Source: Zoogloeaceae bacterium
GTDB taxonomy: Bacteria; Pseudomonadota; Gammaproteobacteria; Burkholderiales; Rhodocyclaceae
Length of the DNA: 9,181 nucleotides
NCBI GenBank assembly: GCA_031290955.1
Contig: JAISLJ010000060.1
Location: 1 to 9,181 of the forward strand
Direction of reading: 5' to 3'
The stretch's first letter is position 1; each line of letters opens with the position of its first letter. Below the pieces are notes generated by a model. The model searched no databases. It worked only from the letters and a program-made list of their open reading frames with translations, and was not told the origin of the DNA. The translations under genes were made by a program, and so were the position numbers. Below, piece after piece: positions 1 through 3,930 of this stretch.

Positions 1-5
1 AGTTC

Positions 6-20
6 CATCTTCTTCTCCTT
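6..20 (-). promoter_or_regulatory. Ribosome binding site and start codon of a downstream gene leaving the window
   Basis: Read on the minus strand, AAGGAG (complement of 15-20) lies 6 bases before an ATG (8-6), followed by GAA and two more bases before the window ends. The spacing is ideal for translation initiation. It sits about 30 bases after the stop codon of the preceding minus-strand gene, so a co-transcribed gene probably begins here. Nothing can be said about its product. Confidence 0.5.
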
Positions 21-38
21 TCCTTGTCTTGAGCGAAT

Positions 39-944
39 CTACCACTTCCCGCAACACCTCACGCGCAAAAAACAGCGGCCAGCGTGAAAATTGAATCGAA
101 TCGTCCGGGATGCGACATCTAGCACGATGAGTTCTCCACCAAAAATACCATATTCCCGATCATATTCACGAAGGATGCCACGCCAAGTATAGGCATAACG
201 CGCTTCAAGCTGCTTGACGGGAATCACTTCGCCATGAAAAACGCGGTGAATTCCATCGCCAACAGGCCCCGCATTGTGATAACGCCAGTAAGGAGCTTGA
301 TCTGGCTGATTCCATGGAGCAACCGTCCAGCCCCTTCGATACAGCATTTCTTCCGGGTTCCGCCTGCTTTCAAGGTAACGGTATTTTTTGCGCCCCAAGA
401 ATATGGCCGGATTTCCATCACTCTCATAGACAGACCAGTTTGCATAATCTTCAATCTCATAGATACCCATTCCTCGTATTTTTTCGAGTGGCGATGTGAT
501 CCTGTATTCATATTTTGGGAACAAGCGCATCTGGTAAATCCCTTCGACATTGTTAACCGTTTTGAAAATGTATTCTCCTGCCTCCGTTTGGCAGAGGTGC
601 CTGAAATAAGATTCAGCAGTATCTTCCCGGTTTTGATACCAGTGCAAAATAAAATAAAAAGGGACAGGCTTGGGGACTTGATCCGGCAATTTCAATGCGT
701 GCGTGTATTCGTAGGCCGCAAGTTCTTCCGGATTCGTTGGTTGATTCCAATCATGTCGTTTGCTCTTCGCGGTCCAGCCCTTGGGGAAATCCGCCCCTTC
801 GCCCTGGTTCGCAATAAAGATCACCCATTCCTGCCCCATCGGACTCAGCAACACGACAGCGAATAGCGCAAGCAACAGTTTCCACTTGTTGCGCAAGAAA
901 AATCCGCGTCCTTGGCGGTCTGCTTTTTGCGTCGTTCGCGTCAT
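39..944 (-). CDS. Unidentified inner-membrane-anchored protein, probably frameshifted near its C-terminus
   Basis: I do not recognise a named family. The 301-residue product has a basic N-terminus followed by a hydrophobic segment at about residues 21-38 (KLLLALFAVVLL). This looks like an uncleaved signal anchor, with the rest probably in the periplasm. The body is rich in Tyr, Trp and charged residues. A block with TWRGI, a DRE and GGELIVLD at about residues 252-276 looks conserved; I recall similar blocks in uncharacterised envelope proteins but could not verify this. The start is well supported: AGGAG (957-953) lies 8 bases before the ATG. The gene lies 116 bases downstream of glnS on the same strand and may share its transcript. 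It is clearly richer in A+T than its neighbours, which suggests later acquisition. From residue 277 the product turns into an Arg/Cys-rich tail, while another frame reads much more like protein (see findings). It could therefore be a pseudogene. Confidence 0.7.
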   Translation of the reverse strand: MTRTTQKADRQGRGFFLRNKWKLLLALFAVVLLSPMGQEWVIFIANQGEGADFPKGWTAKSKRHDWNQPTNPEELAAYEYTHALKLPDQVPKPVPFYFILHWYQNREDTAESYFRHLCQTEAGEYIFKTVNNVEGIYQMRLFPKYEYRITSPLEKIRGMGIYEIEDYANWSVYESDGNPAIFLGRKKYRYLESRRNPEEMLYRRGWTVAPWNQPDQAPYWRYHNAGPVGDGIHRVFHGEVIPVKQLEARYAYTWRGILREYDREYGIFGGELIVLDVASRTIRFNFHAGRCFLRVRCCGKW

Positions 945-1060
945 TTTTGTTTCTCCTTTTGCGGAAGATTCGTCAGCGCAGGCAGAAACAGGGCCTCTGA
1001 CCGCGCTGGTTTTCGTGGAAAATCAGGGCATGGGCGATGTTGAAACGCGGGAACTCTTCC

Positions 1061-2833
1061 TCATCCACCGGCGGCGTTTCCCCACGAATCCCGAAGTGTG
1101 ACCGCGCGGTTGAAGATAGGCGCGTCGGGGCGGGAATCAATCGGGTCTACGGCGAAATAGCCGTGGCGCTCGAACTGGAAGCGTTGTTCCGGTCGCGCTT
1201 CCTTGAGGCCGGGTTCCAGTTGGGCGGTGACGGCGCGGCAGGAATCCGGGTTGATGTCGGCAAGGAAATCGTCGCCGTTCGCGCCGGGCGCGGCAGCCCG
1301 GAAGAGGCGGTCATAGAGCCGCACTTCGGCGGCATGCGCCCACGCTACGGCAACCCAGTGCAGCGTGCCCTTTACCTTGACGCTGTCCGCGCCGGGCGTG
1401 CCGGACTTGGTGTCGGGCAGGTATTCGCAGAACACCGTGGTCACGTTGCCTTCGGCATCCTTCTCGCAGTCGGTGCATTTTACGATGTAGGCGTATTTGA
1501 GCCGCGCCAGCGCGCCGGGGGAAAGGCGGTTGTAACCCTTGACCGGCGCCTCGCGGAAATCCTCGCGCTCGATCCACACTTCCCGGGCAAAGGGCAGGTC
1601 GCGGCTGCCCAGTTCCGGTTTCAGGGGATGCCTGGGGGCGGGACAGGCTTCTGCGGCCCCTTCCGGATAATTGGTGATGACGAGCTTCACCGGGTCCAGC
1701 ACGGCGATGCGGCGCTCGTCCTTTTCGTTCATCACTTCGCGCATGCAGTCTTCCAGCAGGCGGTAGTCGATCAGCGAATCGGATTTGGAGACGCCGATGC
1801 GTTCCATCAGCAGCCGAAACCCTTCCGGCGCGTAACCGCGGCGACGCGCGCCGATCAGCGTCGGCATGCGCGGGTCGTCCCAGCCGGAAACCTTGCCCTC
1901 CGCCACCAACTGGATCAGCTTGCGCTTGGAGAGCACAACATAGGTGAGATTGAGGCGGGAAAACTCGTACTGTTTCGGCAGCGGACGCCGAATCAGCCTG
2001 CCCTCGGCCAGCCGTTCCAGCAGCCAATCGTAAAAGGGGCGCTGATCCTCGAATTCCAGGGTACAGATGGAATGGGTGATGTTTTCGAGCGCGTCCTCGA
2101 TGGGATGCGCGAACGTGTACATGGGATAAACACAATAGCGGTCGCCGGTATTGTGGTGGCTGACGTGGCGAATGCGATAGATGACCGGGTCGCGCAGGTT
2201 GATGTTGGGCGAAGCCATGTCGATTTTCGCGCGCAACACATGCGCGCCATCGGGAAATTCCCCGGCCTGCATGCGCCGGAAAAGCTCCGTGTTCTCGGCA
2301 ACGCTCCGGCCGCGATCGGGGCTTTCCTGTCCCGCTTCCGTCAGTGTGCCGCGGCTGGCGCGCATCTCTTCCGCGCTCTGGCTATCCACGTAGGCATGCC
2401 CGGCCTCGATCAGGTATTCGGCGCAGGCAAGCATCTGGGCGAAATAGTTGGAGGCGAAATAAAGGTTGTCTTCCGTCCCGTCCTTCCAGTCAAAACCCAG
2501 CCAGCGCACGGCGGCAAGGATGGCATCCACATATTCCTGCGCTTCCTTCTCCGGATTGGTATCGTCGAAGCGCATGTGGCAATGGCCGCCAAACTGCCGG
2601 GCCAGGCCAAAATTGAGACAGATGGATTTGGCGTGCCCGAAGTGCAGGTAGCCATTGGGTTCAGGTGGAAAGCGGGTGCGGATGCGGGCCGCGTCCGGCG
2701 GCGCTTCGGCATGGCTTACCGCCAGTCCGGGCGTCCCCGACCAGCGGCGGCCCGCATAGCGGTCGGCGGCCAGGTCAGCCTCGACAATGTTGCGAATGAA
2801 ATGGACTGGCGGCGTTACAGGAGTCTTGGTCAC
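1061..2833 (-). CDS. glnS: Glutamine--tRNA ligase (GlnRS)
   Basis: This cytoplasmic class I aminoacyl-tRNA synthetase charges tRNA-Gln with glutamine using ATP. With the GTG start at 2833 it has 590 residues; the E. coli enzyme has about 554. Visible motifs are FPPEPNGYLHFGHAK at residues 55-69 (the HIGH signature, here HFGH), the RFDDTNPEKE block at about 88-97, and VLSKRK at 300-305 (the KMSKS signature). The C-terminal anticodon-binding beta-barrel domains follow, ending with the usual FNRAVTLRDSW. I chose GTG because it leaves 11 residues before FIRNIV, close to the E. coli N-terminus. An ATG at 3001 in the same frame would instead translate the upstream tandem repeat. No clear Shine-Dalgarno precedes the GTG, so the exact start is uncertain. 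About 20 extra residues (roughly 29-51) separate the N-terminal helix from the catalytic core compared with E. coli. Confidence 0.95.
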   Translation of the reverse strand: MTKTPVTPPVHFIRNIVEADLAADRYAGRRWSGTPGLAVSHAEAPPDAARIRTRFPPEPNGYLHFGHAKSICLNFGLARQFGGHCHMRFDDTNPEKEAQEYVDAILAAVRWLGFDWKDGTEDNLYFASNYFAQMLACAEYLIEAGHAYVDSQSAEEMRASRGTLTEAGQESPDRGRSVAENTELFRRMQAGEFPDGAHVLRAKIDMASPNINLRDPVIYRIRHVSHHNTGDRYCVYPMYTFAHPIEDALENITHSICTLEFEDQRPFYDWLLERLAEGRLIRRPLPKQYEFSRLNLTYVVLSKRKLIQLVAEGKVSGWDDPRMPTLIGARRRGYAPEGFRLLMERIGVSKSDSLIDYRLLEDCMREVMNEKDERRIAVLDPVKLVITNYPEGAAEACPAPRHPLKPELGSRDLPFAREVWIEREDFREAPVKGYNRLSPGALARLKYAYIVKCTDCEKDAEGNVTTVFCEYLPDTKSGTPGADSVKVKGTLHWVAVAWAHAAEVRLYDRLFRAAAPGANGDDFLADINPDSCRAVTAQLEPGLKEARPEQRFQFERHGYFAVDPIDSRPDAPIFNRAVTLRDSWGNAAGG

Positions 2834-2872
2834 GGCAGTGAGCGCGGATGGCGCGGGAATCAAATGGCCGAT

Positions 2873-2878
2873 ATTGTA
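2873..2878 (-). promoter_or_regulatory. Possible -10 box of the glnS promoter
   Basis: TACAAT on the minus strand lies about 40 bases upstream of the chosen GTG start of glnS. Transcription would begin near 2866, giving a leader of about 33 bases. No good -35 is found at 17 bases (AAGTCT). If correct, it rules out translation from the ATG at 3001, which would lie upstream of the transcript. Weak evidence from one hexamer. Confidence 0.25.
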
Positions 2879-2910
2879 CCCAGTCTCACAATAGAAGACT
2901 TGTGAAGATC

Positions 2911-2992
2911 GTCCTGCGAGTCCTGCGGACAGCGATTTTTTTACAAAACCACGGAATTGTCCTGCGGACGGCAATTTTTTTACAAACCCGTG
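2911..2992 (+). repeat. 39-bp tandem direct repeat with palindromic core
   Basis: Two copies start at 2920 and 2959, a period of 39 bases. Each begins GTCCTGCGGAC (an imperfect palindrome, GTCC-TGC-GGAC), then three or four variable bases, then ATTTTTTTACAAA, then a CC..GG end. A partial third unit, GTCCTGCG, stands at 2911-2918. The repeat lies in the glnS-side half of the divergent intergenic region, upstream of the putative glnS promoter. The core of the second copy recurs inverted at 3194-3211 and in part inside copA. Confidence 0.85.
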
Positions 2993-3019
2993 GCGTTTCA
3001 CGGGCGGCGCTTTTCCACA

Positions 3020-3035
3020 CGGCGCGAGCGCGCCG
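3020..3035. repeat. Short GC-rich palindrome
   Basis: CGGCGCG and CGCGCCG flank a 2-base centre, a perfect 7-bp inverted repeat in otherwise featureless intergenic DNA. It has no T run on either side, so it is not an obvious terminator. In GC-rich DNA such a palindrome can occur by chance. Confidence 0.4.
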
Positions 3036-3096
3036 CAGTTCGGAGGCGCTCCTGAAGCAGGTTTGCTGGCAGAGTTCGCTGATGCGACCCACGGGA

Positions 3097-3180
3097 CGTT
3101 TCGTCCGGCATCCTGGGCGGGTACTTGGTGTCAATATGGATGAAGCCCGGCACATCGCGGTCTACGATGTCTGCGTATGC
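3097..3180 (-). pseudogene. Remnant of an IS481-like transposase (integrase core)
   Basis: The minus strand encodes about 28 residues reading AxADIVDRDVPGFIHIDTK followed by YPPRMPDET. This resembles the first catalytic-Asp region of IS481-type DDE transposases, where PG(Y/F)(V/I)HIDxKxLPxMxDET precedes a RRYLFVAIDRATRW block. Here the match stops abruptly after DET: the next residues (SRGSHQRTLP) do not fit, and there is no start codon context or remaining domain. It is a dead fragment of a few dozen codons, marking an old insertion and deletion between glnS and the copper genes. The identification rests on recalled family motifs. Confidence 0.55.
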
Positions 3181-3193
3181 GATGATCCTGGGA

Positions 3194-3211
3194 AATTGCC
3201 GTCCGCAGGAC
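3194..3211 (-). repeat. Inverted copy of the repeat core
   Basis: AATTGCCGTCCGCAGGAC is the exact reverse complement, over 18 bases, of 2959-2976. With that copy it brackets about 217 bases that contain the transposase remnant. It also overlaps the -35 and spacer of the putative promoter of the rightward operon. Confidence 0.85.
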
Positions 3212-3223
3212 CCGTGCGATAAT
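3196..3223 (+). promoter_or_regulatory. Putative promoter of the TauE-like/copA operon
   Basis: An extended -10, TGC-GATAAT (3215-3223), matches the TGnTATAAT consensus except for one base. A -35 candidate TTGCCG (3196-3201) stands 16 bases upstream of the hexamer. Transcription would start near 3230, leaving a leader of about 23 bases before the ATG at 3253. The spacer holds the palindrome GTCC-GCA-GGAC. It lacks the 19-20-base spacer typical of MerR/CueR copper promoters, so a CueR operator is not supported. Confidence 0.45.
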
Positions 3224-3252
3224 GCCTCCCTTTGCCGTTTGAAGTGGGCGGG

Positions 3253-3930
3253 ATGTCGCATACGTTCTGGATGCTCTTTCTGGTCGGACTCATCAATGGC
3301 GTGCATTGTGTCGGCATGTGCGGCGGGATCTTGGGCGCGCTCTCAATGGGGGAAGCGCCGCGGCTGCGCTTGCATCTGGCCTATCACCTGGGACGCATCG
3401 CCTCCTACATGCTGGCCGGCGGCATGGTCGGCGCGCTGGGGGCGGGGAGCGCGGCGCTTGCGGAGCAGTGGCCGTTGCGGCTCTTCTTTTTTCTCTTCGC
3501 CAACCTGATGCTGGTGGCGATGGGTCTCTATCTTCTGGGACGCGCCCGTCTGCTGGCGCGGGTGGAAGGATGGGGGAAGCGCCTGCTCTGGCAGCGTCTC
3601 CAGCCGCTGGGCAAGCGTTTCTTGCCCGTCCGGCGCGTGACGCAGGCGCTGCCCCTGGGCCTGCTGTGGGGCTGGTTGCCGTGCGGTCTCGTCTATGGCG
3701 CGCTTGCGACGGCGCTGGGCGCTTCTTCCGCCTGGGAGGGCGCATTCTGGATGCTGGGCTTCGGGCTGGGCACACTGCCCAACCTGCTTTGCGCGGCGCT
3801 TCTTCTCTCTTTTACGCGCCGCTGGCTGCAATCCGCCACGCTGCGCTTCCTGGCGGGCGGAATGATCCTGGCCTATGGACTCTATGGCCTTTATCATGTC
3901 CTCCTCGCCTTTCTCCGGAGTTCCCCATGA
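3253..3930 (+). CDS. TauE/SafE-family (DsbD-like) membrane protein, probable copper/oxidase biogenesis factor
   Basis: This 225-residue, very hydrophobic protein has about six membrane segments. The N-terminal segment carries GVHCVGMCGG (residues 17-25, Cys19 and Cys23). A second motif, GWLPCG, sits near residues 140-145 (Cys144), followed by GFGLGTLPNLLC. These paired motifs mark the subgroup annotated as sulfite exporter TauE/SafE or DsbD_2. In proteobacteria that subgroup is often found beside copper P-type ATPases and cbb3 oxidase assembly genes. The stop codon overlaps the copA start (ATGA), so the two are translationally coupled. I chose the ATG at 3253. A TTG at 3232 is in frame, but it lies almost at the predicted transcription start. 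Its role in copper handling or thiol/electron transfer is inferred from context. Sulfite export itself is not supported. Confidence 0.85.
   Translation: MSHTFWMLFLVGLINGVHCVGMCGGILGALSMGEAPRLRLHLAYHLGRIASYMLAGGMVGALGAGSAALAEQWPLRLFFFLFANLMLVAMGLYLLGRARLLARVEGWGKRLLWQRLQPLGKRFLPVRRVTQALPLGLLWGWLPCGLVYGALATALGASSAWEGAFWMLGFGLGTLPNLLCAALLLSFTRRWLQSATLRFLAGGMILAYGLYGLYHVLLAFLRSSP

Noticed and set aside
1037..2905. 622-codon open frame on the plus strand opposite glnS
   Set aside because: It is a shadow of the high-GC glnS sequence on the other strand, with no recognisable motifs, and glnS has all GlnRS signatures.
2911..2992. CRISPR array
   Set aside because: There are only two full units of 39 bases in direct contact, no unique spacers and no cas genes.
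2834..3001. ATG at 3001 as the glnS start
   Set aside because: It would translate the tandem repeat (giving FVKK-x-PSAG type repeats) and lies upstream of the possible promoter. The GTG at 2833 fits the family N-terminus.
3218..3239. Short ATG frame at 3222 before the TauE-like gene
   Set aside because: It ends after six codons at TGA, and the start lies in the -10 box.
3306..3926. Upstream extension of the copA frame
   Set aside because: It overlaps the TauE-like gene in another frame and reads as Ala/Gly/Arg-rich nonsense. The ATGA start at 3927 with CGGAG is clearly better.
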